Assembly (NCBI GenBank): GCA_013398615.1
Contig: VZSR01000386.1
Location: forward strand, 440,848-504,847
Length of the DNA stretch: 64,000 nucleotides
Direction: 5' to 3'
From: Brachypodius melanocephalos
Taxonomy: Eukaryota; Chordata; Aves; Passeriformes; Pycnonotidae
The notes beneath the pieces are model-generated. The model was not told the origin of the DNA. It saw only the letters and a program-made list of their open reading frames with translations, and did no database searches. This document shows, in pieces, positions 25,201-40,200 of the stretch (its first letter is position 1; every line of letters starts with the position of its first letter). The position numbers and the translations under genes are program-made.

Positions 25201-28200
25201 GGTATTGTTTCCAACTGTTGTTAAGTAAATGTGGAGTCAATCAGGGAAACTTTAAACCCTGAACTGTCTGACTGCCTGTTGCTAACTGATCACCCTTTAT
25301 AAAAGGGTCAGACCTTAAATACATAGAAAAGTTCTGTGGTTTGAAAACCACACCCAACCACCCACCAGTCAAATAAGATCAATAATGAAGAAATTAAGTG
25401 TTTATGCTCCCCAATAGCCTGACCTACAGAAACACATTCCTGTTTAGAAAGGGAGGACTGTAAAGCACCAGTTAATCTCACTGCAGGTACAGCACACGCC
25501 TGGCAGCAGGAGAACACAGTACCAAGATCTTTCTCTACAAGGACTGAAGCTACATGTTTTAAAACTCTGGTCACTTATGTAGTTCCTTGAAATGAAGGGC
25601 TCTCACTTTAAAGTTGCCTGGCTAAGACGAGCTATGAGTACAGAGCTGTGCTGGAAAGTTCACACAGTATCACTTACTGGTGACTGGAAAATGAGAATAT
25701 TTAGGCCTGTGCAAAGCCATCTGAGATTCAGGTTACAGCTTCCACTTGGGCCATGTGTCTTCAGCCCTTCCTATTAACTGCATGTTAAAAACCACCCTGG
25801 AGCCAATCTCCTGGGTTTGGAAAGATGATGGTGTGAGCAAAATCTGACTAAGAGTCCCTGCTTTTTCTACAGCAGCTCATCAATAGCATTTATCATTGAT
25901 TTAATTTATTAACGAACCAATTTACCCTGATGGCCACACAGCAGGACAGAGCCCTGAATAGAACATATACTCTATTCCACAGTCCTAGGTGCTCTCAAGA
26001 GCCTGCCTCAAATGTAACACTTCCTAATTGTGGTTTTGTCTCCAAACAGCTCAAATGATCTAAAATACAAGCAGCTCAAACCCACTAAATAATGAGAATA
26101 TGCCTCTAACCCTGCTCATTCACATTTGAGGGATCTTCAAGTACAAAACAAAGCCCAAATCAGTGAAGTATATTTTGCATAGTCAGAATAGGAAACTTCT
26201 GGTTACTGTTTACCTTTATCAAGTTTTGGAACTTCTTATTGCTTTGGAGCAGGTCTTTGTAATGGCTAACAGCTTCATTGTGTCCACAACAGAACACAGC
26301 ATATTTTTCTTTCATTCTCTCCCCATTTTCACCTGAAAACTAATTGAAAATAGAAGAATGAAAGACATGAATCATTCAGAGTAAACCTACCTCCACTATA
26401 AACCCCAGGTTTAACATGGTTTCTGAGACATTTCTCCTGTATTTCAATTTCTCCCATATCAGAAATGAGAGATTTATGCAGCGTGACATGTGAGGGCTTG
26501 GAATACCACAAGATAACCAAATACTAAATGATGGTTGTAACTATGAGAATTTCTAAAAAGGATTTTCTGGACCTCTGCACTTAAAAAGTTTGTGAACTGT
26601 GAAAGTTGAAGGGTAGAAAAAAATGGTAACATTGTTACATACACTCCATGCCAGAATGGTGCTAAGGCTGCCATTAGTTCAAAGGATCCTGACTGTATTT
26701 TTAAAATATCAGAACAAAGAAATTTGGCTTTATCTGAAGGAGAGCCATGTTTGGAATGGACACTAGGAATATGTTACTTTACTCTTGGAATAGATGAAAA
26801 ATAGAACCAAACAAGACACATATCCCACGGCATGTATATGTGCATGCCCGGAGAACACTTAATGACCATTTCATGTTATTTGTGACTAGATACATTTCTG
26901 GAAGTCATGCTCCCACATTAACTGGGAAGAGAACCATAAATCCAGGATGAAATCAAGCTTTGCATCACATAATTTTACCCTCACATGTAGCTTTTTAGAA
27001 ACTTTACAGTGTCAACATCATTGGTAGGATTTAATTCACACCTGTTTTACCAAGAGGTCTCCAATGTTCTGGATTACGTAATTTCGGTCACTGCCTTCTT
27101 CCAAGGATTCCTTTCGTCTCTCCTTCAGCTGGAGCAGGAATTGCCCATGCATCTCCAGCAGCTCATCCACACAGGGAAAGAGCTTGTTGATGACTGCATT
27201 TGAGAACTGCAGCTCCTCTCTCATGGCTCTGGAGTACACCTTCAGCATTATTTTCAGTGTCCTGACATGGTGCATTTCAGTCTGCATTAGTTCTGGGCAA
27301 AGGGAAATACAGAAACAAAATCAGAAGTCATTTATCTGCTGTGCAGTGAGCAGTGAGACATAAGAGCAGGCTCTGAAAGCCACGATCATTTTCTTCACTA
27401 CAGCCTTTGCATCATTCATGTGAAGATCTTAAATGTGCCTTGCTAATGTCCCAACCCAGCAGTGACTGACCCTACTTATTTAAGGACATCGCCCTACTGA
27501 AACCCATGGGATGCTTAAAGGCATTCACACAAGGAATTACACACATTAATGAAGGTAACAGACTCGAAAACCGTCACTCTGTTCTACTTTTCAAGCACAA
27601 ATTAAAATGGGAATCAACAAAAACGTTTTCTGCTTTGTTTCACAACAGTAGCACTATGAAATAGAAAAAATTTTAAGAACAACAAACACTCTTACCATAA
27701 ATTACATCTTGCCTTTTTATAACATCTTTCCTTTGCCTCTTTGCATAAGGCTGTTCCACTGCCACACTCCAAGACTCTGCCTCAAACTCATGAGCATCTG
27801 TTTCTATTTCACTCCGGAGGGACACAGAATATGCATCTAGACCAAAAGCACATGCAATTCCAAGTATTATTAAATTGTTTCTCACCATATCTCTCTTTAC
27901 CATCAGTAACAATAACAAGAGCAAAAACATCTCGATGCTGCTTTCAAACCCGTGGGAGAAGTTGCATAACAATCCTGAAAAGCACAGAGATTTCATACCT
28001 TCCAGAAAAATGGAGTCTGCTGTTGAAGGCGCAAGCGAGACAACGTCATCTGAAGTCTGCTTAAATTTTATAAAGCCTGAATCCCCTTCATCCATGTCTC
28101 CTGAAATTAGCCTAAATGGCCAAAGAAATTAGACCAGAACAATTAATTTTTTTTAAAAAATCCAACTTCTTTAACAAGCATCTTTCCTAAACTACAGTGC

Positions 28201-31200
28201 AATTATTTTACAATAAATAAATAAGATGCCACTGCACTCTTTAAACAGTTAAAACAATTTAGCAACTCCAACGCTGAAATCCTGCAGTTTAATTAGAGCA
28301 GCATGAGCAAAGCTTGTAACTTCTGGTATGACAGTTTACAAGGACATCACCTGGTGACAAGCCACAGCCAGTTCAGAGTACAAAGGGCACTTTCACTGGG
28401 AAGGGAGGATAACTGGGGCACATCAAAAGTAAATAGCTACTTAAAACAGCAGATAGCCTTGAGTTTGCCTACTATTTTAATGAAGGTATTTAGCAATTTA
28501 AAACACTGCTGCCTCCTACACCAGTCAGCACCAGCCCAACCTAGAACAGCTGAACTCAGAGGAGATGACTGAATTTCACAGCAGTTCTCAAGACAAATAC
28601 ATCCATGATAACCATAATCTAGACAGAAACACTCAAATGCTGCACTATTTTATATAGTATCTTTTGTGACACCGGACAGAGGGACTAAAGACAAAACGGA
28701 AAAAAAAAAAGCATTGTTCAGGAAAAAATCTTGCAGAATTAAAAGCTCAATAAAAACCCTTTTGAGCTTGAAAACATGACAGGAGTTCTCGTTTTTCTTT
28801 TCACACTGGGGAGGTGGGGGGCAGCTGAAGCCAGGGGATTAGAAGAGAAGCATTTTACTCACCCAAATTTATTAACAGCTCCAGCAGTATTCAGTGAAGG
28901 CTGGGGATGTCCTCTTTGGGCGATAGTCATCCCGAGGTTCCGGGACAGTGCTGGGGTGCCATCCGGTCCCAGGAGAAGACTTCGGGGCTGCTCCTTCAGA
29001 GAAGTGGCTAAAGAGGCAAAAATGGAATTGGTACTCAGAAAATGAGGCGTGCACTGCAGCTCGCCTGCTCTCAGCCCTCGCTCGGAATGCGGACGGAGAA
29101 CTGACAGGATCTTGGATGTCAGGAGCTCATTGTCCAAAAAAACATTCTCATTCCATTTTCTTGAAAAGGAACCACAAAAAGACAGCTCGGGGTGAGCTGG
29201 AATCGCATTGCTTCTGCCGCTGCTTTTTGAATTTGTATTCCCCATGCTCACCACTGGCTGCCCTCAGACCTGGCACAGTAAAGTGGCCCCAGAGATGCTC
29301 TGTTTTTATACTACCTGTGATCCTTCTAGAAATGTAAAGCTGCCACTTAACTTACTGTATTGGCTAAATCAGCAGGTCTGAAGTGCAGGAAATTGGTCCC
29401 TACTGTGCCCATTTAGTGTGGAAATTGCAAAGTATCTTCTCCTTTAGTAAAACACCAGAACCTACACACAATTATTCACACCCCACCGTATAAGGGCATA
29501 GAACATTTCATGGCAAACAAGAAAAATCAGAGATCACAGGAAAAAACCTCACAGGTTCTTTGCAATGTTTATTGCTCACAGTGATTTATATCTGCATGCA
29601 CACACACTGCACATAACAGATACCAGAGCTAAATTTAATTTTAATATTGCAGCTTTTAAATGCTTTTTAAATCTAGACAGACTGTGAACTGGAAAGATAT
29701 TTGAAACTTTAATCACTATTACACAGTATGTGGAAGCCTGTAATAGACTTATAAAAAATGGATACAATTATTTAGTACTAATGGCTGTAATAAATGAAAA
29801 GGAACAGGAGACAAAATACATCCTTTTAAGAAAGGAACTTCAGGGCAGTCAAAGACGAAGACTCAGCCAGACAATCTTTAGAATTGATCCCTGACAAGGT
29901 CTGTAGCTGCCCTTTTTCAAAGAGCTTTTAAGGACATGGGAGTGGGATATCACAGATCCCTGAACCCAGGGCTCTGTCACTGCAGGGACAGACCCAGCCC
30001 CTCTCCCAGTCCCATGTTCAGGAGGCTGCTCCAGGACCAGGGGGCTACTGCTGTAGCAGTTCAAGGGAGCCTCCACTTCCCAGACAAGGCTTATTCATCA
30101 CTTTTCTAGTAAAAACACTGGTGTCTACCCAGCCCTAAAAGTTGCCCTTTTTCAGCCTGCTCTCCTTAGTGTACTTTCACTAATAATTCTCTCTCCTACC
30201 CTGTTCAGTGAAAGACAATTAAATCAAGGTATTTGCGGTTCTTGTCATGAAACAGGTTTTTCCACATTTTTTCATATCCCGTGCTCCATACCTGCTTGTT
30301 TCTCATTTCATCATCATTGACAGAAGAATTGTTTTGGGGCTGCAGGGGAGGTTTCATCAATGACATTTAATAGAAATTATATCACTACATCTTTTCCTGC
30401 TGGAAATACCTTTCCCAAAACCTATTTGGGTTTGAAAACTCCTAGCTACACACACAGTACACTGTCAGTCTACAGCAAACTGGGTAAACTGAGTCCCCTC
30501 CATCCCCTCCAAGCCCCAAAAGGAGACAAACAAAGTATCTGAAAGATCTGCCCAGTCAGATTTCTTAAACAAAGGCTTAATAACCAATTCCCTGTGTTTC
30601 CATTTGGGGAAGTATTGAAATTATTGGCCATCAAGTTCTCTTTCTGTGCTCCACAAGCCAGGAACACAAAGTTCTGTTACAAAAGGATAGGCCAGATCTA
30701 AAAATCTTCAGAGGCAAAACAAGGAGAGAGGGATGGGGACACACAACACAGTTTTCTCTTAAAATGAATTTTTCTTTTACATTGAGACAGTAGCTGGGGG
30801 TTTTTGCTGGGCACTGCAGTCTGCAGGGTTATGCTGTGGCTAACAACATACAATGCCCAGGCTATTAGCTGTTCCTTTAATTTCCAGCTTCTGCTTTTGA
30901 CTAAGGAAAACGAGTACTGTGTGCCTAGCAGAGCCTGCATGGCCCACAAGCCATTTTCTGAGTTCAATTAGCACTGTCTGCACACTGCTGTGCCCCACAT
31001 CGATCGCTGCTCCCCTCACACAGACCAGCCCTACAGACAACTTCTCCCATTTTCATCAGCCCTTGCTTCCTATTTTAGTCTCTGCACTTTCTCCTAAATG
31101 CACAGACCCATTCTGGGTAATGCAAACAGCCACTTATCTCCTTATAACAATTATCCTCTGTGCTGCCTCTTGGGAAGAATCATTTCATGAAGAGGACACC

Positions 31201-34200
31201 TTGCAATGCAAATTGTACCTGACAACAGCTGGAACACCCAGAGTGATGCTCAGCCATCCAACCAGCTGTGTTTGACACTCACCTGCTCTGTTAATGCAGA
31301 CCTTGTAACATCTTGTAAAATTAAAATGCCATTTAATACACCTGTGACTGGGATAGTCTTCTCCAGGAGCAAAGAGATATTTCAAAGCCTACGCTGCAAT
31401 ACAAATGTTCTTTCTTCTTGGTTTTTTTCTCCTCCCAGATCCTTTTTCCTCACTTTGTTTCAACAAAGATTTATGTTCAGACCATTAGTGCTAGCCTGTC
31501 TTAGAGATTTCTAGCAACCACTAGCTGCAGGCAAGTTTTAAATAGACAATTATGAAAATCTGATGTAAAACAAAGTTCACAGTTCTAGTCTTTTCAGAGG
31601 CCAGAGAATAGACAATCAATGAAAAACGAGCTTATTGATCCCTTTTCACCATGATATTTTGAGGTTACACAGCAAGAAGGTATAAAGAAAAATAAAAAGA
31701 TAAAAAGATAAAAACACACAGGAGATTGCTAGGAGCCTCTAAGCCATTCCCAATAGAAAAAAAAATGAAACCATCTTATTAAAAGAGACCTTCTCTATAC
31801 TTCAATAACACACCGTGTATAGCCTTTAAAACATATTAAAGAAAAAAAATGCAATCGAACAGATAAGCCTTGAGCACAGAAATCATTCTTTAGTACAAAC
31901 CTGGGGAAATGCACTGGGGCGAACTTTGTGGAGATCCAGAAGGTCTGTGCTGCAAATCTTTCTGCTATAGGAAAAAATACAATATTCTTACACATCCAGA
32001 CCAAACTTTCAGTCCAAAACGAATCAGATTTTTCCTATCCTATAGCATTAACCGTAAGTGAAGATGTTCACTGAGAATATAGAAGATTTAACACAATAAC
32101 AGCTTTGATTTTTTTATGTGCCAGACAAATGACATATAGACATAAACACTTTTTATTAAATTCCTCAAAGTATAAATCAAGCTGAAATAGAACCAAAACT
32201 GAAAGTACAGCTGAATTAAAGCTATGATAATTAATTTATGAGATGAAAGCAATCCTTTCATGTTGACAGTCTTCACTTACACTTTGCTGTTGTTTAGTTC
32301 CTAGCAATACTGACTAAATTAATCCAGCCACTTTCAACCAAAATTCAGACTGTCCATTTCAAATTGCATCTTAAGTAATCTTTGCTAAACTTCACTCTTC
32401 TTTCAACATTAGGATATTAAAAACCATAGAGATACAAGTTACCAAAGATGCAAAGTAAATAAACAAATAATACAGGTTGTAACAAATGGCTTTTGGAGAG
32501 CTTCCCATTGGGGTTCCCATTTCTGACTGAATTCTTCACCCCATTTTGTGCCATCATTCCCCCCTGCTCTCTTCAGGAGTGGTTTGTCAGGGCTAATTCA
32601 ACCATGAAGCTTTGAGTGATGGTGAAGAGTAGAAATAAAAGCATCAGAGCAAGTGAATTTTTCAGTTTAAAAAGGGAAATTCACAATGCCCTGAGATGTT
32701 TAAAATTATATATCAAAACCCCCAGAAGAACATTTCTGCCCTCTGAAGAGTTACATTCTATATCACCAATGGCTGAACACACTTCCTCTAACCTCTAATT
32801 GCTCAGGTCTGAGCTGCTCTGCTCTCCCTTTTCCCCCTCACAGTACTCCCTAATCTGCTATCAGTCTCTGAAATCATCAGCACTTGCAGGTTAAAACAAA
32901 CCAAAACTCCCTCAAGTATTGTTAGTTATAAGGAGGAGGAAATTATTTCCAAAACCAATACCAGAACAAAAACCCCCAACAGATAGACATCTATGTGAAA
33001 CAACCTGTGACCTTACATGCAATCACAGGCACCACAGTGACAGAGAGAAAAAAAATAAACAGCATAGCAAGACCAGGATCATCACAGTTCCCAAATGAAA
33101 TCACTTATTCTGCAATTTCCAGCTTAGAAATAATATGCAACTCTTATGACCAAATTCCCCTCCACCACTCATGCTCTTCCATCAGCTTTGAGATGGCACA
33201 ACATTCAAAGGCACCATATAATTCAATTATATTCCCCGAAAAAGTGATAGGTTTGAGCACTCTGAGGGTTAGTCACAGTTCTGGGGAACAGGCTAAGTAA
33301 TTCACAGTACAGCAGTAAAACATTTCACTTTATTTTCCCTCCATACATTAGCATTAATTACTATAATAACAAGTTAATAACTACTCGATGCCTTGAAGAT
33401 GTAGGGCAAGATTCTGTACTGATGTAAATTAAACCACTTGCATAAATTAAACTTATTATGTCAAGCCTTGTTATGATAAAAGAAAAACAAATGTTAAAGC
33501 CCACCTTGGGTCTGATGCTGCTGCATTCAGTCAGCAAACTCTTGCAGTTCTTGTGGACATTCACTGCACAATCTGAAATGCACACACACAAAAAAAGTCT
33601 TAATTATTCTTCTTTCCTGTCTAGGGAAAGGAATAATGGCACACAAAGGATCTTAATTTTGGAAGAGGTGCAGAGTAATCTCAGGTGTTGTGGCAAGTAC
33701 CCTTGTTGTGCCTGTTCTGGTCTCGAGTTTATACCAAACCCTCGATTTTTTTCAGTAAGACTGCACCACTGAGTACAATTCACACAGGCAAGAACCAAGA
33801 GGAACTCTGGAATGCACGAGCAGTTTTCTGCCCAACCTCCACTCTGTGGAGCACAGCTTTCCTCATTGCAAAGGCCATTTCCATGTCTCTCCATCCAAAA
33901 TTGATACCAATCAAGAGGGGAGCAATTCTTTGGCTCCACAGGAACAGCTGCCTTTCTGCACGGATTATTGCTGGGAGCTGCAGTAACAACAGAAGATTAA
34001 AGATCAAAACACTCTCCAGAATCATCAGAGCATTACCAGCTCCACAGCATTGTCACCCTTCCAGCTGCACAAAGGAATTGTTCCCAGATACAGGAACCAA
34101 AGCAGTCCTCTCACCCAAAAGCCATAAAACTATTAATAGTATAATAAAATCCAATCTCGGTTGTTTTTCCTCCTGATAATTACTTATTAAGAAAACAGGA

Positions 34201-37200
34201 GAGGAACTGATAGTGCCAAAAATTTTTCTGCAGCCTTTCTGCCCATCTATAAAACAAAATCTTTCATCAAAAGCAAAGCAGGACACCAACTCAGTAAAGG
34301 ACACCAGGATTTGCCTTTTGCCAGACACGCCTGTTAAAAGAGAAATAGAGCAAAACTGGAAAGACGAACACTGTATCTGCTAGAGAAAAGCCAGTTTGTG
34401 TTTAAAGCACAGAGGAAAAACGATTTAAGGTCTCTTCAGAACCAGCCCTGCCTGACGCCAGGACTGGGGATCTGCTTTAGGGCTCTTGGCTAACCTAGAG
34501 AGATGCTCACTTGTGCTTTCCACAATTTCAGCAGAAGCCAGAGAACATGACCAAAATACTTATTTGGCTTTAAAAACACATGAATTAATAAAGATATAAA
34601 AACAAGAGAGAAGAGAGAGTGTACAGACATGCAAGATGCTCACATGTTATACAACTTCCCCAAGTGTGGGAAATGAAGTGCAGAGTTCTGCTCCCAAATG
34701 CCTGCCATGCACAAAAAACAACCCTCCACAAAAACTATCACCTCCCACAACTTCTCTTATTTGGGATATTCCTACCACTACCACACCCCACGCCACAAAC
34801 CAAAAGGCACCACATCTAATTTCAAATGTATGTGCCTCTGCAAATGCACGAGAAAAACGTATCGCAATTATCACTTCTAAAACTTTGTAGAGTAACAAAT
34901 ATATTCATTATTTCAGCAATGATAAGGCCTCCACCTACCACGAGGGAACGAAGAGCTTGTTAAAGGACATGCCTCAACAACAAACAAGTAGTTGACAATA
35001 GAAATCCCTTTTCTCCTGAGACAAAGAAACAAACTGTAGGACAAAAATCACCACACAAAAGGAAATAGAGAAAATTCTCCATGACGTCAGGCTGTGTTGG
35101 CTTCAAGTCCTGCTCACAGATGGGTTCCCTTCAGGACAGAACAGGCAGCCCCATGGATGCCCAAGGTTCCTACAGCCAATGCTTTCCCACACAGTCCTGA
35201 AATCCACATAACTCATCTAGAATTCTGTAATATAGTCATCTAGAAACATCAAATTTCAAGTAGATATTCATATTTCCCAACATTTATCCATTTTCAGTGA
35301 TTACATTCAGTAATTCTTTTCCTCTCAATGATTAGCAGGACCAATTCCACTTGAAAAGCTTGGGTTCCCTGTTAAGGTAACTGTAAAAGGGCTCTCACTT
35401 TAAAACATATTTCAATTTTAAAATCATGCCCTTGCTCCGTTAAAGATAACAGCTTGTGGCACTCTCAGTAGGCATTTTTCACTTAATCAGCTGACATCTC
35501 TAATAGTGCTGTGTATGACTTCCCTCCACTGCTGAAAGGTTCTTTACACAACAGTGGAGAACATACTAGAAAACAGGAAAATGCTCAGAAAAGCCGCAGG
35601 AAACTGCAGCTGAATCCAAGGACCTGATTCTCCATGAGACTCTTTGCAATGCATTTACTTAATGATTTCAAAGTGGCATTATTTTTGCCCATATAAGAGA
35701 AATCTCAAACCTGCCAGAAGACTGTTTTATAAGCATACTTCATTTTATAAAACATGCTCCAGCTTCCTCTATTGAACACTTCTGCAGTGCTGAAGGAAGG
35801 CCACTCTAATTCAGGATGAGAAGCAGCTTTTGAATACTAGTGACTGTGGTTTCCTTTTTATGTATGTAAGATTTCTGCATTTATTCCTATTACTCTGCAT
35901 TCTTATTAAGCCTCTCTGAAAATGATAACGGAGGACTGCAGGAGTGAAAGAAACAGCAAAGAGAAGAATGAGGGACATAGGGACAGGAACCTGCACACAC
36001 GGCGTTGATGTTTAAGAGCAGAGATACACATGATGGATTGTTTACAGGTGTAAAGAAATAACAGATCTCTAACAGGTGTATAGAAATACCAGATTCTTAT
36101 CTTTTCCAGTCATCCAGACTAAAGCAGGATCAGTAAATTCAAACTGACAAAAAATTATTTTTGCATTTACCATCAGTAGCATTTTGTATTATTCAGATCA
36201 AGAATTTGGGAAGGTCCAAAACCAAATCCAAACAAAAACAACCCCCCCCCCCAAAAAAAAAACCCCAAACCTCCAAAATACAACAACAACAACAAAAGAA
36301 AGAAGAAAAAGAAGAAAGGACAGTTCTGTCAGCCAGCTCTTCCCAAACTGGAGAGGCACAGAAGATATTCCTGACAAAGGCAGAGATAAAAACTTAGAAC
36401 TGCAGCCAGGCTCTTCCTTGTCTTCTCCTCCCTCAATCACTTACTGAACAGCAAGAAGATTTATTTGGCAGGGAAAAACAGACCCTCCAAAGGATTTATT
36501 TCATCTTGATACAGACTATGCAGAAGGGCTGCAGCTCTGGCCAGTGCTGACATCAACAAAGTGCTAACACACTGAGACTGGCCAAGGATTTGGGTCACCT
36601 CGATTGGATGGGGACAGGAGCAGCACTACTACAGCTGAGGGTACCAGAGCAACTGAGCCACACAGTGTGGAAACTGAGCAAACCCACCAGGGCTGTTCCT
36701 GGGCTTTAATCAACTGGTTTGGAATTAAGGCTGAGAATTTTGGGAGCATCACTTTATCCCAGAGCTGCTTACTACAGGGACTGTCACTCACTTGAAGCAT
36801 TTTGCAGGGGCCTGTGCCAAAGACAACCTAATGAGTGACTAAAGCAGGGACCTCCACCAGTAAAGAAATATTTAAGACTAAAAGGCTCATAAACATCATA
36901 AAAGATCCTGTTCATGACTGAAAGTAATGAATTTACTATCTGGTATAATAAAAAAACTTCCCTTATTAATGAGATGTTTTCCCAAGGGCTCACAGAAAGT
37001 AATTTACAACCTAGGAGCATTTTATTGGACAGCACATTACAACACCCAAAAGCATCACCCTGTTCACAGTATGAGAGGGCAACAAACCTGGCTGGAAAGG
37101 GGCAGGCAAAGACATTTTTTCCCCCAGCTGGAATACCTTCCAGGGGATGAGACACTGCCAATGTCCTATAAATGTCTTCTAGAATTGGATTCCAGGACAA

Positions 37201-40200
37201 ATCTATGACTCACCAGACATTATGAGCACTATGACCCTGACCTTTGGTCTGGAGCGGTACTGCCCAATAAAATAACTCTTAAAAGGCCATTTGCAAACAA
37301 CAACTCACAGACAAAAATGCTGTGATTAATTTAAAATTCAGTTATTGACTTTCCTTATCTCAAAGATTTTTTTGTTTATTTTTTAAATGACAGATTAAAA
37401 AAAAAAAAAAACAAAAAACACCACTTTAAAACATCTAAGTTCAAACAGGGATAGGTTTTAACAGTGATTCTAATGATACAAGGAGTTCAAGGATATATTC
37501 ACCACCTATGAAATCCAACCAGCCAAGGACAAAATAGCTTCTTTCTGAAATTAGTAATTTTAGAATTTTTTTTCTGTTTTCAACTGTCCAATGCTTCGGG
37601 GATCAAAAAGAATCTCTTCCCTCCTCCCTCTTGAAATGACAAAGGAAACAACCTTCATATAAATGATTAACACTGAACATAAACTCTGCATTTATACACA
37701 GAGATGCACAACACAACGGCCAAGAAACATTTCAAACCACCATAGCATTCCAGAAAAAGCAGAGTGACTGTGACAAAACTTCTCAGGAAAGGGGAGGAGT
37801 TTCAGTGGAACACGAGGAAGTTTCTGTACTGGGTAAATCCAGGTCAGGTATCTTGTGGAACTTGGAGCAGATTTAACTTTGTCCTAGTGGCTCCAGTGGT
37901 CGGTGTTTACTTGTTTTCTCACTTGCCTAATTACGCAGAGGCAGAAACTAAAACTGGAAGGGTGCAGGGAGATGAGATACTTCACATTCTGAAACAGAGA
38001 CAGTCTATGCCAGAGAGCAACAGCACTAAATTATCAAGTTTCAGCCTTCCTGTTAGAGCATTCCTCTTTGTCTCCAAAACAACCTATAATTACTTGCTCA
38101 CTCTATCTGGTTTTATTGTCAAAATATCCACTGGATGAAGCAGAGAGAGGGGTTGTGTGATTCCCAACCGTGCAAAGTCTGGTGGCCACAGGGTTTTCTT
38201 TAGGCACAGAAACACATAAACAACTGATAGTTCTGGTTTTTAAACAATGGCAAGTAGAATCTGCATGTTATCCTAAAAGAAACAGGAATCCCAATACAAT
38301 TCTCTCATGCTGAACCCTTCCCCCAGCCTATGATACAGAACTGAAGCAGCAACTATGACAATCATAAAAGGTATTTAAAATATTTCATAGGTAAACAGTA
38401 GGTGGAACTACAACACACGATGTCTGATGGCTCCTGTCCGAGAGCAATGTTTCACGGGTTTCTTTTATTTTATCGTGCCAAAGAGAAACCATTACTTTTA
38501 TAAATTTAAGCAAAAAGGACCAAATAAAAAAGCCTCCCATAAAACTCTCTTAAGAGGGGAGTGAAAAGGAAATAAGCACCAGCCCTTTTTTCTCTTGATG
38601 ACACATCAAATCTTCAAATAATATTCAAAAACTATGCTTATTTATTAGAGCAGCAAAACCAAACAAAGCACCAGAAACATTCAGAAAGCTTGTGTTTGAA
38701 TCACTGCCTGTTTCCCTGCTCCTCCTCCAAAATCCATCACCACTCCTAGCGTCTCCTTTCAGCACACATAAGCTAAGCTGATACCATCTCCCGCTCCTCT
38801 CCCCAAGGAGCCAGAGCCGTGGAATATTTAAAATGGGTCAGTCTTCGCAATTGTGGACAAACAGAACTTTTCACTGCCTTTTCCCTAACGCATTTAAGGT
38901 CTCTTCACGCACATCCCAGACTTTTCTCGCTGCAGCAGCACCAGTACATACAATGTGTGTAATAACCGAGAGGACGAGATGCGGGATTTAATGATCACAA
39001 GGATGCTCGGACTCAAGCTGTGGCATAAAGAGAGCCGGTTTCACACAGGCTACAGCCGCTCGCCTCCCTACCGCACACAGCAATATTTTTCACTCCTTCC
39101 GCACACCTTGAAAGAGCTTTCTATTGTAAACACTGCATCTCTCAAGCTGCGTCCAGTCCCGCAGCTGAAGCCGTGAGCTGCAAAGGTCGAGAGGGCTGTA
39201 AATCTGCGAGATTGGGGCAAAGCAAAGATCAACCCGCTGCCTCGGCCAAACGCCGGGACCCCTCGGAGCCCTCTGAGCCCCCGCTGACCCCACAGGGACC
39301 GAGGCCGGGCGGTCCCCGCGCCGCGGCCCCGGGGAGGGGGTGCTGGTACCCCGGGGCTCGCTAGGGCCGGGGGGAGCGGAGCCAGGGGCCGGCGGGCACG
39401 CTGACAGCCCGGTCTCTTACCGGACTCCCCGGGGAGCCGCCGGTTCCCTCTCGGTCCCGGGAGCCGCCGCCACAGCAACAGGAAACGCCCCCGTGTCCCG
39501 GAAGGAAAAAGTGAGGATGAGGGTGCGCCTGCGCGCTGCGGCACGGCCGGGCAGGGTCCTGGCCCCTCAGGGACAGCGCAGGGACAGCGCAGGGACAGCG
39601 CAGGGACAGCGCAGGGACAGCCTGGGGCTGTGCCTTCCCCTGGGGGAGGGTACACGGACATCATTTGCCCGCGCTTTCCCCTCAGGGAGAGCGCACGAGC
39701 ACCCTTAACCCGTGTTTTCCTCTCAGGGAGGACACACGGACACCCTTAACCCGTGTTTTCCTCTCAGGGAGGACACACGGACACCCTTAACCCGTGTTTT
39801 CCTCTCAGGGAGGACACACGGACACCCTTAACCCGTGTTTTTCTCTCAGGGAGGACACACGGACCCCCTTAACCCTGCACTTCTCCCTCGAGGAAGGCGC
39901 TGGCCACCCATCTCCCGCCCTTACCCGTCGGGGTGGGCATGAGCATCTTTAGCCCACAAGGTTCTCTCAAGAAGGGCACACAGAAATGCTTAGAGGTGTT
40001 TTCCCTTCAGGGACGCCATGAGCACCCGCAGCCCGTGCCCACTGCCCAGAAGGGGCACACGGCCACCCTCAGCCTGCTCCTTCCCTCGGGAAGAGCACCC
40101 AGCCATGACCCACGCTTTCCCCTCAGAGGGCACAAGTACCTATAGCCCGCACTTTCCCTTCAGAAAAGGCACATGACCATCCTTAGCCTGCGTTTTCCTT

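Noticed and set aside
33604..34328. Minus-strand frames of 81-111 codons next to the second C1 exon
   Set aside because: No splice sites in compatible phase and no AKAP13-like sequence; treated as intron.
39068..39664. 198-codon minus-strand open frame through the CpG island
   Set aside because: Pro/Arg/Gly-rich translation of CpG-rich DNA that reads through the strong donor at 39420 and shows no domain; the island is better explained as a promoter and non-coding exon.
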